This document shows, piece after piece, positions 9,173-20,093 of a DNA stretch of 64,000 bases. The notes under the pieces were generated by a model that was not told the origin of the DNA, ran no database searches, and was given only the letters and a program-made list of their open reading frames with translations. The translations under genes and the position numbers were made by a program. Positions within the stretch are counted from its first letter, which is position 1; every line of letters starts with the position of its first letter. The stretch lies in the NCBI RefSeq assembly GCF_000306235.2, contig NZ_AKWZ02000004.1, forward strand, positions 124,001 through 188,000, in the 5' to 3' direction. Origin of the DNA: Leptospira fainei serovar Hurstbridge str. BUT 6 (lineage in GTDB: Bacteria > Spirochaetota > Leptospiria > Leptospirales > Leptospiraceae).

Positions 9173-10288
9173 CTATTTTTTATATTCCCGTATCACAGAA
9201 AAAACTTCCTCGAGTTCCGCATCCGTCATATACGGGAATAGAGGGAAATTCAGAACGGAAGAGCAGATTCGCCCCGTTCTATGTTCTTTTCCGAATCTAC
9301 CTTTGATGTACGGCTTAGCGCCTTCCTGGTCGCTCATTGCGCCCGGATAAATATTTCCGAAGCCGATTCCTTTTGCTTTTAGGACCTCTTGAATTTTCGG
9401 TCGTTCCGACGGATCGAACAAAGTCACATTACAATAACCGTTTTCAAAAAAGTCTTTCGGAGGATGTATGACGTTTACGCCCAATGCTGGTAAAACCTCG
9501 TAATATTTTTCCACAGCCTTTCTTCTAGATGCGATTCGGGCGTCCAAGAAAGGTAAGTTCAAGTTCAGAAAACCAGCCTGCAAAGTATCCATACGCGAAT
9601 TCCAGCCCACGTCACCATAACCGTAGTGGGATGTCCTTCCGTGATTTGCCAACATACGCACTTTCGCGGCGAGTTCTTCGTTATTCGTGAAGACGGCTCC
9701 ACCGTCGCCCGCGCCGCCCAAGACTTTTGCGGGATAAAAAGATGTCGTACTAATTAGGGCATCTTTGTATATCGGTTCTCCTTTGTATTTAACGCCGAAG
9801 CATTGGGCTCCGTCTTCCAATAGGGGAATTCCTTTAGACTTGCAAAGCGTCCGGAAATCCTCCAGATGAGAGCTCCCCCAACCGTAAAGATGAACGATAA
9901 TGGCAGCCTTCGGTTTTACTTCTTCCAAAGCTTTTTCGAATTCTTCAAAATCCATTTGAAGGTCGACCGAATTCGTATCAACGGTCGCAGGATTCGCACC
10001 CACATTGACGACTGCTTCGAACGTTGCCCAAAACGTAGAATCAGGAATGAGGACAGTATCTCCCTTTCCGACTCCAAGCGCGCGCAAAGCCAACTGCAAA
10101 GCGTCAGTTCCATTCGCGCATGCGACGGAAAATTTTGTCCCGGTTACTGCGGCTAAATTTTTTTCCAAGGTCGAGACTTCATCCCCGCCGATAAAAGAAG
10201 CGTTCTTACTGAGAGTCTTGACTTTTTCTTCCCAAGAGTCCAGAAGACCCGTCTCAAAACGCTTTATGTCGATAAATGGTACGCCCAT
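9173..10288 (-). CDS. DegT/DnrJ/EryC1/StrS family sugar aminotransferase
   Basis: PLP-dependent aminotransferase of 371 residues, from a family that makes amino sugars for lipopolysaccharide or other glycans. The ATG at 10288 is chosen because GAAGGAG lies just before it and [11 protein letters not shown] is a typical N terminus; an in-frame ATG at 10318 has no good ribosome site. Motifs: [13 protein letters not shown] near 60-72, [10 protein letters not shown] (156-165) with the cofactor-stacking Asp, and [15 protein letters not shown] with Schiff-base Lys188. The usual SFHPSK is here SFYPAK. No other sugar-nucleotide genes are adjacent, so the substrate cannot be inferred from context. It lies 60 bases downstream of lon on the same strand. 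Confidence 0.88.
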   Translation of the reverse strand: MGVPFIDIKRFETGLLDSWEEKVKTLSKNASFIGGDEVSTLEKNLAAVTGTKFSVACANGTDALQLALRALGVGKGDTVLIPDSTFWATFEAVVNVGANPATVDTNSVDLQMDFEEFEKALEEVKPKAAIIVHLYGWGSSHLEDFRTLCKSKGIPLLEDGAQCFGVKYKGEPIYKDALISTTSFYPAKVLGGAGDGGAVFTNNEELAAKVRMLANHGRTSHYGYGDVGWNSRMDTLQAGFLNLNLPFLDARIASRRKAVEKYYEVLPALGVNVIHPPKDFFENGYCNVTLFDPSERPKIQEVLKAKGIGFGNIYPGAMSDQEGAKPYIKGRFGKEHRTGRICSSVLNFPLFPYMTDAELEEVFSVIREYKK

Positions 10289-10348
10289 GTGATCTCCTTC
10301 GAACAGCTTTTGATCCATAGCGGAAAAAGCAATTCTTTTGAGACGGCA

Positions 10349-12799
10349 TTACTTACGGTTTCGCTTCTTAACAGGTACCGACTTACTTTTTATCGTTTTC
10401 TTTGCGGCGACCGTTTTTGAGTTCATGTAAGGAGCCAAAACTTTCGGATCAAACACTAACTTTTCGACGTCTTCGAATTTTGTAACCGGAAAGAACTCCA
10501 TTCCTTTCTTCACATAATCCGGGATTTCATCCAATTGCGGTTGATTGTCTTTGGGAAAAATAATCCGATGGACTCCGACTCTCTTTGCAGCTACGATTTT
10601 TTCCCGTAGCCCGCCGATCGCTAAAACTTCTCCGGTTAACGTAAGTTCTCCCGTCATACCGAATCCCAGTTTAATCCTCTTTCCTATCGCAAGAGATAGG
10701 ATAGCGGTAGCCATCGTGATGCCGGCGCTTGGGCCGTCCTTGGGGGTGGCTCCGTCTGGAACGTGCAAGTGAATCGTTTTATCCGTAAAAAGATCTTCAG
10801 AACCTAAGAAATTCTTAATAAAACTTAAAGCGATATTGGAAGATTCCTCCATCGATTTTCCGATCATTCCCGTTAGCATAATACCGCCCTTGCCTTTGAC
10901 AAATACGGCTTCTATTAATAATGTCGCACCTCCAACCGACGTCCAAGCAAGCCCCAATGCGGTACCTGGAACGGTAGGTTTGGTCATCCGATCATCGACA
11001 TATTTGGGAACCCCTAATAAGGATTCGATATCCGTAGAATGAATCGTCTTAGGATATTTTTGACCTTTTACGATCTGCAAAGCGATCTTTCGGGCAAGTT
11101 TATCCGTTTGCTTTTCCAATCCTCGCACTCCGGACTCCCGAGAATAGTGATCGATCATCGTCACGACAGCGTTTTTATCCATTTGGATACCGTACGGTTC
11201 GAGTCCGTTCTTCTCCAATACCTTCTTCCAAAGATGCCTTGAAAAGATCTGCACCTTTTCGTCAGTGATATAACCCGAGAGGTTGATGACTTCCATCCGA
11301 TCCAAAAGAATCCGGCTAATACTATCCAGCGTATTAGCCGTCGCTATGAAAAAGACCGAGGAAAGATCGAAAGGAAGATCCAGATAATGATCACGGAAGG
11401 TTTTGTTCTGCTCCGGATCCAATACTTCCAATAATGCGGAAGCAGGATCCCCTTGCATACCCACTCCAAGTTTATCGATTTCATCCAAAAGAATAACGGA
11501 ATCTTTTTCCTTTGTGATCCGAAGAGCCGTGATTATCTTACCCGGCATCGACCCGATATAGGTTCTCCGATGTCCTTTAATTTCCGCTTCGTCTCTCATT
11601 CCACCGACTGAGAATCGAAAAAATTTGCGACCCATCGCTTCGGCAATCGATTTTGCGATGGATGTTTTACCGACGCCCGGCGGACCGACGAATAGAAGAA
11701 TGGATCCTTTCTCGGTCGGTTTCAATTTTTTTACTGCAAGAAATTCTAATATACGCTCCTTAACGTCGTCCAATTTATAATGATCTTTATCCAGCGTTTT
11801 GCGGGCTTTTTCAAGATCTATCTCGCGTGTAGGAGCCGGCTCCCAAGGAAGACTCTCCAAAATGTCCAAATAATTTCTAATTACGTTATAATCTGCGGTG
11901 TTCTGATCGGTGTATAGAAACTTCTCCATTTCCCGTTCGACTTCCTCGATCACTTCCGGGTCCGCCGGAACCGCTTTTAATCTTTCCAGAAATTTCTCGT
12001 ATTTCTTCTCGTATTTATCTTCCTTAAGACCTAATTCGGTTTGGATCGCCTTTAGCTGCTCTCTCAGGAAGAATTGCCTCTGCTGTTTATCGATTTTATC
12101 CTGAATATTTTCCTGGATTTCCCGTTGTAAACCGACGAGTTCGATTTCTTTTCTTAAAAACAAAAGCACTTTCTCAATCCGATCCTTCAGATTGATCGCT
12201 TCAATTACGGATTGATAATCCGCTTTTTCTATATTCAAAATGCTGCATACGAAATCGGCCATTTTTCCGGGCTCGTTGACATTCAGCATCGTAAGCTTCA
12301 TCTCTTCCGTAAAAAGGGGATTATTCTGAGCCAATTCTCGGGTCATTACGAGAAGGGTTCTCATCATCGCCTTGATCGTATTTTTCGGGGCCCCCGGGTC
12401 CTCTTCGGGATAGGAAACCTTCGCGACTAGAAGCGGTTCGGCAGAAACGAAGGATTCTACTTTAAATCTTCTTACCGTATTGATTAGAATATTGATGGCA
12501 TCGTCCGGAAGGTTCACTTTTTTCAGAATTTTAGCGACGACACCGTAGGAATAAATATTCTCCTCCGTGTTCTTTTCGTGTTCCTCATCGATCAACAGAA
12601 CCAGTCCTATGAAGGAGTTCCCACGAAGAGAATTTTCGACGGCTTTACTGAACTTTCCGCCCGGAACGATCAAGGGCGTGATAATTCCGGGAAAGACTGG
12701 ACGGGATTTAATCGGAATAAGAAAAAGTTCCGGAGGTAAAATTGCGTCTACCGGAACAATATGGCTTTCCAATTCATTCAATTCGTCGATCGGTTCCAA
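10349..12799 (-). CDS. lon: ATP-dependent Lon protease
   Basis: AAA+ serine protease of 816 residues that degrades misfolded and regulatory proteins in the cytoplasm. TTG start at 12799 with AAGGAGATAAC directly upstream. Domains: Lon N-terminal substrate domain (about 24-215), coiled-coil linker (215-290), AAA+ with Walker A GPPGVGKT (372-379) and Walker B VILLDE (435-440), and C-terminal protease with the Ser-Lys dyad Ser691 (DGPSAG) and Lys734 ([11 protein letters not shown]). The last 22 residues form a lysine/arginine-rich tail ([19 protein letters not shown]) beyond the normal end of Lon. Divergent from the oxidoreductase at 12906. No CIRCE-like element was noticed upstream. Confidence 0.95.
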   Translation of the reverse strand: MEPIDELNELESHIVPVDAILPPELFLIPIKSRPVFPGIITPLIVPGGKFSKAVENSLRGNSFIGLVLLIDEEHEKNTEENIYSYGVVAKILKKVNLPDDAINILINTVRRFKVESFVSAEPLLVAKVSYPEEDPGAPKNTIKAMMRTLLVMTRELAQNNPLFTEEMKLTMLNVNEPGKMADFVCSILNIEKADYQSVIEAINLKDRIEKVLLFLRKEIELVGLQREIQENIQDKIDKQQRQFFLREQLKAIQTELGLKEDKYEKKYEKFLERLKAVPADPEVIEEVEREMEKFLYTDQNTADYNVIRNYLDILESLPWEPAPTREIDLEKARKTLDKDHYKLDDVKERILEFLAVKKLKPTEKGSILLFVGPPGVGKTSIAKSIAEAMGRKFFRFSVGGMRDEAEIKGHRRTYIGSMPGKIITALRITKEKDSVILLDEIDKLGVGMQGDPASALLEVLDPEQNKTFRDHYLDLPFDLSSVFFIATANTLDSISRILLDRMEVINLSGYITDEKVQIFSRHLWKKVLEKNGLEPYGIQMDKNAVVTMIDHYSRESGVRGLEKQTDKLARKIALQIVKGQKYPKTIHSTDIESLLGVPKYVDDRMTKPTVPGTALGLAWTSVGGATLLIEAVFVKGKGGIMLTGMIGKSMEESSNIALSFIKNFLGSEDLFTDKTIHLHVPDGATPKDGPSAGITMATAILSLAIGKRIKLGFGMTGELTLTGEVLAIGGLREKIVAAKRVGVHRIIFPKDNQPQLDEIPDYVKKGMEFFPVTKFEDVEKLVFDPKVLAPYMNSKTVAAKKTIKSKSVPVKKRNRK

Positions 12800-12905
12800 G
12801 TTATCTCCTTTTTCATGCGGTACGACGGTTCGTTCGTTCCCGCCTTGTCCAGAATCTCGTAGAGTGCAAGATTCTTAAACCATTCTTTTAGTCTAAGAAA
12901 ATAGC

Positions 12906-13844
12906 ATGAAAGCAATCCAATTTCGGAATTTTGGCGGACCGGAAGTTCTTGATTATTTGGACCTCCCGGATCCGGTTCCGGCGGAAGGCGAAGTATTAGT
13001 TAAGATTATAGCTTCCGGAGTTAATCCTTCCGATTGGAAGATTCGCGAAGGAAGATTTCAATCGCGTATGCCCAATACTCTTCCGATCATTCCTGGATGG
13101 GAGTTTTCGGGAATCGTGATCGGCAGAGGCTATTCGGCCAGAAAATTCGAAATTGGGGAAGAGGTATTCTCTTTCTGCAGAAGACCCTGGATTCAAATGG
13201 GATCGTATGCGGAGTTGATCTGTCTTCCTGAAACTTATCTGGCCGGTAAACCGCATTCATTAACTCACGAAGAAGCTGCGGGAGTTCCATTAGCGGGAAT
13301 GACCGCCTTCCAATGTTTGTTTCAAGCAGCCGATTGTTCTGCGAACGACTTAGTTTTGATTTTAGGAGCGAGCGGAGGAGTAGGTTCCTTCGCCATACAG
13401 CTCGCAAAAAACACCGGCGCCAAAGTCGTAGCTGTAGCGAGCGGAAGAAACGAACAATATCTGCGTTCTCTCGGTGCGGACGAGTTTATCGATTACTCGA
13501 CGGGAGATGTTCGGAGTGCATTCATAGAGGCGTTTCCAGACGGGGCAGACCTAGTTTTAGACTTTGTAGGAGGCGAGACATTTACTCAAGGTTTAGCTTG
13601 CGTTAAGCCTGGAGGAAATATTATTTCCATCATCGTTAACGATTTCCCTTCCAACGGTAACTTCCAAACTTCCTATGTTTTCGTAGAACCCAATTCAAAA
13701 CAATTATCCGAACTTGCCAGATGGGCAGATTTAGGAAGGCTCAAAGTTCATATCAGTGAAATCTTTTCGCTGGAGAATGCCCGTTTGGCGCAAGAAAGAA
13801 TTTCTCAATTGCATACGAGGGGAAAAATAATTCTGAAAATGTGA
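12906..13844 (+). CDS. NADP-dependent quinone-oxidoreductase-like MDR protein
   Basis: Zinc-free medium-chain dehydrogenase/reductase of 312 residues, close to the normal length for quinone oxidoreductase-type members. N-terminal catalytic GroES-like fold has SGVNPSDWKIREG and GWEFSGIVIGRG; the Rossmann half carries LILGASGGVGSFAIQLAK (about 147-164), and GADEFIDYST marks the nucleotide-binding region. The structural-zinc Cys cluster of alcohol dehydrogenases is absent. Probably reduces quinones or enones with NADPH; the physiological substrate is unknown. Single gene, divergent from lon. Confidence 0.85.
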   Translation: MKAIQFRNFGGPEVLDYLDLPDPVPAEGEVLVKIIASGVNPSDWKIREGRFQSRMPNTLPIIPGWEFSGIVIGRGYSARKFEIGEEVFSFCRRPWIQMGSYAELICLPETYLAGKPHSLTHEEAAGVPLAGMTAFQCLFQAADCSANDLVLILGASGGVGSFAIQLAKNTGAKVVAVASGRNEQYLRSLGADEFIDYSTGDVRSAFIEAFPDGADLVLDFVGGETFTQGLACVKPGGNIISIIVNDFPSNGNFQTSYVFVEPNSKQLSELARWADLGRLKVHISEIFSLENARLAQERISQLHTRGKIILKM

Positions 13845-13908
13845 TCGATCCCGGAATCGTTTTTTTATAACGACCGCTATTTATTCGAACCGGTCTTAAT
13901 GAACGGGA

Positions 13909-13937
13909 TTGACTTTTCTATATTCCTTTTCTACACT
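13909..13937 (+). promoter_or_regulatory. Sigma-70-type promoter for the pectinacetylesterase-like gene
   Basis: TTGACT (13909-13914), a 17-base spacer, and TACACT (13932-13937) give a good housekeeping match about 105 bases upstream of the ATG at 14044. Confidence 0.6.
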
Positions 13938-14043
13938 CTTGGAAGAACATAAATAACTTTCTCATGCAAAGCGAATAAATAGAAAGTCTAAAATCGAATC
14001 CCAAAAAAAGATAATCAGATACGAATAGGAAGAGTTCCTTCTC

Positions 14044-15540
14044 ATGAAAATAGATAGAATCATCATCGGGGCATTGGCAATCTTTATAACGGCGGCAAGT
14101 TGTAAGACGAAAAACGATAATAACAAAGAAATCGTCGAACTCGCTTTAGCTGTGGCGCTCTATAATCCGTACGAAAAAATCACCCCAACGTCCGGAACAA
14201 TCACGATCACAGGCGCAAGTTACACCAACCGGGCGTATAGTCCTTCCTGCACGGGAGTGACAGGAAATACGACCTTCGATTTCTTTCGTAAAAAAATCGT
14301 GGATAATAATACGAAACTCTTAATCAATTTCATGGGCGGAGGAGCTTGTTGGGACGGATCTAATTGTTTTGGAAATAATACGACCACTTATTTCAATCAG
14401 TTGAATGCAGTCCCCGACCTATTCGTAAAGTTCGCGTTCCGCGGAATCATGAACGAAACCGCTCCAGCCAATCCGTTTAAAAATTACGATGTTGTCTTTA
14501 TTCCGTATTGCACCGGAGACTTGCATATCGGTCACGCGAACACGGTTTACGTGAATCCGTTAACCGGCACGAATGTCACGATTAGTCATTACGGGTACGA
14601 CAATGTACTTTCCGTGTTGAAGTACATCCAGCAAAATTATACAAACGTGCAAACAGTCTTTGTAACGGGGCAAAGTGCGGGTGGTTACGGCGCTATATTA
14701 AATTATCCTGTTGTTCGGGAGACGATCAAGGGAATCAACGCCGGCGCACAAGTAAGTATGCTTTCCGACGCTTCTAACGGAATCGTACCGGCATCGGGAA
14801 CACCGGGGGCCTTCTTTCCAAAACTAGCCTCCAAGTGGGGAGTGGAGGCGGCTCAGAATTTACCTACTTGGGTGACGGGAATTGCAGCCGATTATACTTC
14901 GAATGCGGCAAACAACGCATCGATGAACGATTTCTTCACGAAAGTCGCCGCTTTTTATAGCGGAGATAGACTAGCGCAGTATGCAGCCATCTTCGACTCG
15001 AACCAGCGTTTCTTTTATAATGTAATGGGGCAGATCAATCGAATCAATGGAGTCGGAGCAGCGCTTACGTATTCAGATTCCGCAACCTCGGATCCTTACG
15101 ATTTCGGTCGAACCTACTCGACAATTTTCGGAGATAGCGACGGAACTTCTCTCTCGGACGGAACTTCGACGAGTTCTGCCGACTTTACGACCTGCGATTG
15201 GTCTAAACAGGCAATCTCAAAGATGAAAGCGGTCGCCGCTGCGAGAACGAATTATCGCTACTATTTGGGTCCGGGCGATGTTCACACGATCACCACGTCC
15301 GATACCATGTTCACGCTTTCAAGCGGAGGCAACGACTTTACTACATGGCTTACCAATTTTGCGACGGGATCGATACCAGGAAATGTGGAATGCAGCGATA
15401 ATAGCGGCTCCTGCGTTTCCACAAATTTGGTTAATAATACCGTTAATCGAAATCTTGGGCAGGCAACTTCGGATCAATCCTATGCCGCGTCACGGAGCTT
15501 ATACACTGCTTGCGGCGGTTTTGCAGGATTAGGATTATAA
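14044..15540 (+). CDS. Pectinacetylesterase/Notum-like lipoprotein
   Basis: Exported lipoprotein of 498 residues; the signal peptide ends in ITAASC (Cys20). It belongs to the pectinacetylesterase/Notum carbohydrate- or lipid-esterase superfamily. Visible motifs are LINFMGGGACWDGSNC (oxyanion region), VFVTGQSAGGYGA with the nucleophile Ser in GQSAGG, and a late GDVHTITT that would supply the catalytic His. An FGDSDGTS segment lies between them and may include the acid. Substrate not predictable: leptospires are not known to use pectin, so deacetylation of another ester-bearing glycan or lipid is more likely. It is monocistronic, with its own promoter upstream and a hairpin just downstream. Confidence 0.82.
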   Translation: MKIDRIIIGALAIFITAASCKTKNDNNKEIVELALAVALYNPYEKITPTSGTITITGASYTNRAYSPSCTGVTGNTTFDFFRKKIVDNNTKLLINFMGGGACWDGSNCFGNNTTTYFNQLNAVPDLFVKFAFRGIMNETAPANPFKNYDVVFIPYCTGDLHIGHANTVYVNPLTGTNVTISHYGYDNVLSVLKYIQQNYTNVQTVFVTGQSAGGYGAILNYPVVRETIKGINAGAQVSMLSDASNGIVPASGTPGAFFPKLASKWGVEAAQNLPTWVTGIAADYTSNAANNASMNDFFTKVAAFYSGDRLAQYAAIFDSNQRFFYNVMGQINRINGVGAALTYSDSATSDPYDFGRTYSTIFGDSDGTSLSDGTSTSSADFTTCDWSKQAISKMKAVAAARTNYRYYLGPGDVHTITTSDTMFTLSSGGNDFTTWLTNFATGSIPGNVECSDNSGSCVSTNLVNNTVNRNLGQATSDQSYAASRSLYTACGGFAGLGL

Positions 15541-15558
15541 AGGAGAGGAAAAGAACCG

Positions 15559-15584
15559 CATCTCTCGCGTTCAAGCGAGAGATG
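15559..15584 (+). terminator. 10-bp hairpin after the pectinacetylesterase-like gene
   Basis: CATCTCTCGC (15559-15568), loop GTTCAA, GCGAGAGATG (15575-15584): a perfect 10-bp stem 19 bases after the stop, followed by only a short TTT. It lies between convergent genes and probably acts as a terminator. Confidence 0.6.
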
Positions 15585-15667
15585 TTTCCTATCCATTCAA
15601 TTCGTATTTTCCAATCCAACGATGGACTTCGAAAAGGAAGACATTCTTTGTCGGGACTTCCGAAGTT

Positions 15668-17158
15668 TCAGATGGACTGAATGACTAAGTCCATTATTTT
15701 TCCGAAAACCTTCCGGATATCATCGCGAGCATCTTCATCAGGGAGAACTTTATGGTTCCAAATCTTCAGCCCGAAGCGAATAAAGAAATTATCCAGAAAT
15801 TCGCTTTCGATATGAGTTCTCATTAATGTTCGGGAATTTTCCCGATCCCATCTGAGTACAAAATACGAACCTTTCCCGCCGTTAGCTTTCACCAACGTTT
15901 CGGTAAATTCATGGATGATGGATTGCAAGTTTCCCGGGATGAAAAGATTGATCGCCCAGCTCGGTGCTAAATAGGCAAATGCGCCGCTAACTTCGAATTT
16001 TTCGATCTTGGTCAGTTTCAGATTCAGAACGCCCGAATTCGCCGTATTAGAGAATCGTCCCAAAAGTTGAATATCATCATTCTCTAATAAAAGTCCGTAT
16101 AAATTCGCCTCGAGCGCGGCCTTGACAAGAAACGGAAATTCGGTAAGTGAAGCCAAGGAGAACGAATCCTGAGGATAAAAATTACCTTTGCCGTCGAATG
16201 GGACAACTTTTCCATCCTTGGTGAAGAAGCGTAATTTCATTTCGGCCTTTTTGGATTCTATGGCAAATTCGAATAGAGTTTTCCCTTGCAGGTTGGTAAG
16301 CTTTGCCCTGATCCATCCCAAATATTTAATATCGTCCAAATAATCGCCCAAATCCGTGAAATCATGCGTAAGCGTTTGTTCGACATTCCCGTCAAAGGAG
16401 AATTCAGTTATCCCTTGGACTTTTCCTTCCTTGCCTACTTTGACGAGCGAATTTAAACCGAAATAGTAATTCATAAATTTTGCAAGCGCCGGGAAAGAAG
16501 CCGCAAAATCGTCCAAGACCTTTCTAGCCTCGGGATCCTTTATTTTCCGAAAGAAACCTGTGGCTGGCGCATTGATCGAACCTAAATTATGCGCGTCCAA
16601 AAACTTTAATCCGGAATCCATCGCATTGATCCCGTGCTTATGCGTAAACGGACCGAGATGAGTTAGAATATCCAAATTTCCCGAATAGGAGTTGCCTCCG
16701 TAGTTAGGACTTGAATTGTGTTTCATTGCGAATTCCGCGGAGAAATCGCCGAATTGAGCAATCGGTACCTCTTTCATCCGGATCGGTTCCAAGCTAACTC
16801 GATAACCGTCTTGAGCGAATTTTCCTTTATAGGTTACGAAATGAGTTCCGTTATCCTTTTGCATGAATTCCGAATTATATAAGTTCTTTAATTCGAACCT
16901 TTCCAAAGATCTATCGAGGTATTTGTGAAATTCAACTGCCCTACCGTCGTATTTGTTCTTAAGGGCCGCTATTTTTAAAAATTGAAAAAATTGCCGAGAA
17001 ATATTCCTTCCATCCGGACCTATAGTGTCCGGAATTTCCCGCAAAGAAAAAGTGGCCGATAACGACCCCGTAATTAGAAGAAGAAACAGAAGTAAGTAAT
17101 AACGATATGCTTTGTTCCGCTTATCGTTCCTGTTTAATTTGGCTGAAAAAAGCATCAT
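15668..17158 (-). CDS. Exported protein of unknown function
   Basis: I do not recognise the family. The reading frame opens at 17302, but the ATG at 17158 is preferred: AAGGGG lies upstream and it gives a classic signal sequence (basic residues, then YYLLLFLLLITGSLSA). The mature part, about 460 residues, is soluble and mixed alpha/beta, with no Cys-rich or catalytic motif that I can see. It begins with a REIPDTIGPDGR segment and ends in a DDIRKVFGKIMDLV helix. It mentions no partner by context: genes on both sides are convergent or divergent. Probably a periplasmic or outer-membrane-associated protein with a role in Leptospira-specific biology; that is a guess. Confidence 0.6.
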   Translation of the reverse strand: MMLFSAKLNRNDKRNKAYRYYLLLFLLLITGSLSATFSLREIPDTIGPDGRNISRQFFQFLKIAALKNKYDGRAVEFHKYLDRSLERFELKNLYNSEFMQKDNGTHFVTYKGKFAQDGYRVSLEPIRMKEVPIAQFGDFSAEFAMKHNSSPNYGGNSYSGNLDILTHLGPFTHKHGINAMDSGLKFLDAHNLGSINAPATGFFRKIKDPEARKVLDDFAASFPALAKFMNYYFGLNSLVKVGKEGKVQGITEFSFDGNVEQTLTHDFTDLGDYLDDIKYLGWIRAKLTNLQGKTLFEFAIESKKAEMKLRFFTKDGKVVPFDGKGNFYPQDSFSLASLTEFPFLVKAALEANLYGLLLENDDIQLLGRFSNTANSGVLNLKLTKIEKFEVSGAFAYLAPSWAINLFIPGNLQSIIHEFTETLVKANGGKGSYFVLRWDRENSRTLMRTHIESEFLDNFFIRFGLKIWNHKVLPDEDARDDIRKVFGKIMDLVIQSI

Positions 17159-17596
17159 CCCGTTCCCCTTTTTATAAAACAATTGTTCCAAATAGAACAA
17201 AAGCCGCTTCCCTAACTTTATGTACGGACTCACGAATGTCAAGTGTATAGCGATCGCTACAATACTCCAATTCTGAAAGAAAACTAAAACGGAGGTAAGC
17301 ATCCACTTAAATTTGCGGCTACGGTAAAAATTTAAATTTTCAATCCGTACATTAATCCGTCTCAGCTTACTAACGCATCGGTTTAGAAAACATCCAGCGA
17401 ATAGTTAATTTCTAAAAGAGAAAACTTTATATTGTTTCTATACAACTTCGCTTAAACAATCAATAAGGGACATGAAGATAAATTGAGTTCCTACTAAAAA
17501 TTTCTGGCGGGAAGTGAGGGCCACTATAATATGTTCTACTCGTCCCGTATTCAATGAACGAATATTTCGAAATTTCAGCTAAGAGGGTTTTTTAAA

Positions 17597-19309
17597 ATGA
17601 CTTGGTATTCACATTTAGGTTTAAAAATCAAACTTACACTTTTATTCTCATCTCTTCTCTTACCGATCATCGTAATCTTAACACTATCTCTAATAAACTC
17701 TTCCTCGCGAATCAGAGATATCGAAACGATCCACAATGATCGACTCGTTCCTTTAAAACAATTAAAGACGATCTCCGATCACTATGCGATTTCCATCGTG
17801 GACTGTGTACATAAGGTTCGAAGCGGAGCCGTTAGTTATCGAAAGGGAGTCGATAATTTGGATTTAGCCAAAAAGGAAATCGCCGAAGTGTGGGCCGCAT
17901 ATTTAGCCACTAGCTTAGTCCCCGAGGAAACCACGATCATAAACGAACTAAAGCCGTTATTCTTGGAAGCCAACCAAGCGACAGACGAGGCGAGAATTAT
18001 TTTTGTTTCGGAAAATAAGCAAGCGCTGGATGAATTTGCCGATCGAAAGTTATATCCTAAAATCGATCCCGTAACGGAAAAGATCGATAAGTTAATCAGA
18101 GTCCAGCTTGAAATCACCGAAAGAATATACGCCGAGGCTGAACGAGAATACGAATATAGTTTAGCGGTATTCCTGACGATTTCGATCGGCACGATCGCAT
18201 ATATTCTAATTTCTTCAATTACCTTTTCTATTCGTCTAGTGCGGGGACTCACGTTAATAACGACTTCCATCAAAAACGCCGATTTTAGTCAGCCGATCGT
18301 CGTGGAAGACGATGAAAGAAACAAAGACGAATTGCATCTACTTTTAATCGCCTTTCGGGAATTTCAGGAAAAAGTCAAAACAATGCTTTCCACCATTTTT
18401 TCCTTTTCCGAATCGATCTTAATTTCTTCCGAGGAGCTTTCCAAGGCCAGCAATTATTTATCGGAAAATGCGCAATCGGAATCCGCTTCGGTAGAGGAAA
18501 TTTCAGCCTCCGTAGAAGAGATTAGTGCGGGTATGGAGCAGGTTACCAAGAACGCAGAGGAACAGTATTCCTCCATCTCGTCTTTTGCCGGAGAAATGAG
18601 AGAGTTAGATTCGCTTATCAACCGAGTCGGTGATGCAGTGAGGGAATCCTTATCAAGAATTTCGGAAATGTATTCTAAAGTTGAAGCCGGTCGAAACACG
18701 ATGGGGAATTTATCGACGAGCATGGGAAAAATCGAAAGCAGCTCCGTGGAAATGAGATCGATAACTGCGATCATCAAGGAAATTTCCGAAAAGGTGAATC
18801 TATTGGCTTTGAACGCGGCGATAGAGGCGGCTCGAGCCGGAGACCATGGCAGGGGGTTCGCGGTTGTGGCATCGGAGATTACCCGTTTAGCGGAACAAAC
18901 CGACGATAGTACGAAAACGATCGAGGAACTGATCAGAACCAGTAACGAAGAGATAGAATCCGGAAAGGGGTTCGTGGAAAATTCCGCCAAAGTTTACGTG
19001 GGAATCATGGAAGGGTTGAAATTCGTGAAAGAATCTTCGGACAATATAGTCGGGATAATGAAATCCCAGCAAGAAAAGAAGGAGACTATCCGTGACGGAG
19101 TCAACCAGGTTGATTCCAAATCCGCCGAAATAAGAATTTCAGTGAAAGAACAAAAGGTCGCAATCATCGAAACGGCAAATGCGGTTTCGAACATTTCGAT
19201 CACCATCCAAAGTAGCGCGGCAAATTCCGAAGAAATTGCCGGCAACGCTTCCAGTTTATTGAATATAGCAAAAAACTTAAGGGAAACGATGAGTTTTCTA
19301 AAGGCCTAA
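17597..19309 (+). CDS. Methyl-accepting chemotaxis receptor
   Basis: Membrane chemoreceptor of 570 residues. TM1 lies at about 12-34, a four-helix-bundle-like periplasmic sensor at 35-190, TM2 at about 192-214, then HAMP (215-270) and the long cytoplasmic signalling coiled coil. The conserved hairpin tip is clear: [20 protein letters not shown] and [17 protein letters not shown]. Methylation-type Glu/Gln pairs ([15 protein letters not shown]) flank it. It signals through CheA/CheW to the flagellar motor, but no che gene is adjacent. No CheR-docking pentapeptide at the C terminus (ends in LKA). The ligand is unknown. Confidence 0.93.
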   Translation: MTWYSHLGLKIKLTLLFSSLLLPIIVILTLSLINSSSRIRDIETIHNDRLVPLKQLKTISDHYAISIVDCVHKVRSGAVSYRKGVDNLDLAKKEIAEVWAAYLATSLVPEETTIINELKPLFLEANQATDEARIIFVSENKQALDEFADRKLYPKIDPVTEKIDKLIRVQLEITERIYAEAEREYEYSLAVFLTISIGTIAYILISSITFSIRLVRGLTLITTSIKNADFSQPIVVEDDERNKDELHLLLIAFREFQEKVKTMLSTIFSFSESILISSEELSKASNYLSENAQSESASVEEISASVEEISAGMEQVTKNAEEQYSSISSFAGEMRELDSLINRVGDAVRESLSRISEMYSKVEAGRNTMGNLSTSMGKIESSSVEMRSITAIIKEISEKVNLLALNAAIEAARAGDHGRGFAVVASEITRLAEQTDDSTKTIEELIRTSNEEIESGKGFVENSAKVYVGIMEGLKFVKESSDNIVGIMKSQQEKKETIRDGVNQVDSKSAEIRISVKEQKVAIIETANAVSNISITIQSSAANSEEIAGNASSLLNIAKNLRETMSFLKA

Positions 19310-19317
19310 AAATTTGC

Positions 19318-20076
19318 TTATCCCGATTCTATCGGACCGTCCGAAAGCGGGTTCGTATCCGTGGATGCATCGATTTTTTTTACGATATAAAAAACCGGAA
19401 AATGCAATATAAGGTCCCATGTTAGAGAGAGAAAGATGACGATCAGGACCAAAAGCAACCCGAAAAACGACGATAGGAAATTAGGAAAAGACGATAGAAT
19501 ATACAATACGAAGAACGGAACGAAAAATACTAAGTAGGATGTCCACGCGACTTGGATATAATCCGTTCTTCGCAAATATTTTCCGAAGGTCAAAATTCCC
19601 TGAACAACGCTTATTTTAGCTATTAACACCGGGACTAGAGTAAACAAAACCAAGCCTATCGCAAATGGAAGCAGAATGTATAATCTCTCAAGTTCGGGAG
19701 GTAACGGAGTTTTTGGATCCTTAACATAACTTTCCAAATACGGCTTTAATTGCGGACCAACGAATGGGCTGACTGCAAAATCAATGATGAGGACGACAAC
19801 TGCGCTAAATACGAGCATCAGGAAAAAAAACTTCAGATAGCTTCCTAACGTCGTCGGTTTATCCGACTCCATGTTCGTACGAATTTCATATCCGTTCGCG
19901 GCGTAAGTTCCGATTAGTCCGACAAAAATCGCTGCAAGAGCTAATACTGCAAGAGCATTCCCTCCTTGCAGCATCGGCTGAATATACATTGATGAAATTA
20001 ATAATAACGATCGGACAGTTATGATGTTTCTTATTTTTCGAAGGTTCGTGATGTACTGAAAATATTGTTTAAGCAT
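19318..20076 (-). CDS. Polytopic membrane protein, unknown function (copy 1 of a pair)
   Basis: Integral membrane protein of 252 residues with about six hydrophobic segments, for example near 35-55, 85-110, 130-150, 175-195 and 205-235. No known catalytic motif. It contains NMESDKPTTLGSYLKFF, which matches DMDSERPVTKKDFFLFL at the same place in the next gene (20094..20861), and both start with an amphipathic YFxxLR-like helix. The two genes are 17 bases apart on the same strand and look like a diverged tandem duplication that forms one transcription unit. Similar in style to Yip1-type membrane proteins, but I cannot assign it. Confidence 0.65.
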   Translation of the reverse strand: MLKQYFQYITNLRKIRNIITVRSLLLISSMYIQPMLQGGNALAVLALAAIFVGLIGTYAANGYEIRTNMESDKPTTLGSYLKFFFLMLVFSAVVVLIIDFAVSPFVGPQLKPYLESYVKDPKTPLPPELERLYILLPFAIGLVLFTLVPVLIAKISVVQGILTFGKYLRRTDYIQVAWTSYLVFFVPFFVLYILSSFPNFLSSFFGLLLVLIVIFLSLTWDLILHFPVFYIVKKIDASTDTNPLSDGPIESG

Positions 20077-20093
20077 TTATACAAAAGCCTCGG

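Noticed and set aside
13844..13870. Short hairpin plus T-run after the oxidoreductase
   Set aside because: Stem of only four pairs (CGAT/ATCG) before TTTTTTT; too weak to report as a terminator.
17523..17532. TATAAT-like box upstream of the chemoreceptor
   Set aside because: No acceptable -35 at 16-18 bases and no sigma-28 match, so not listed as a promoter.
18454..18990. 178-residue open frame opposite the chemoreceptor
   Set aside because: Antisense shadow of the conserved MCP signalling domain.
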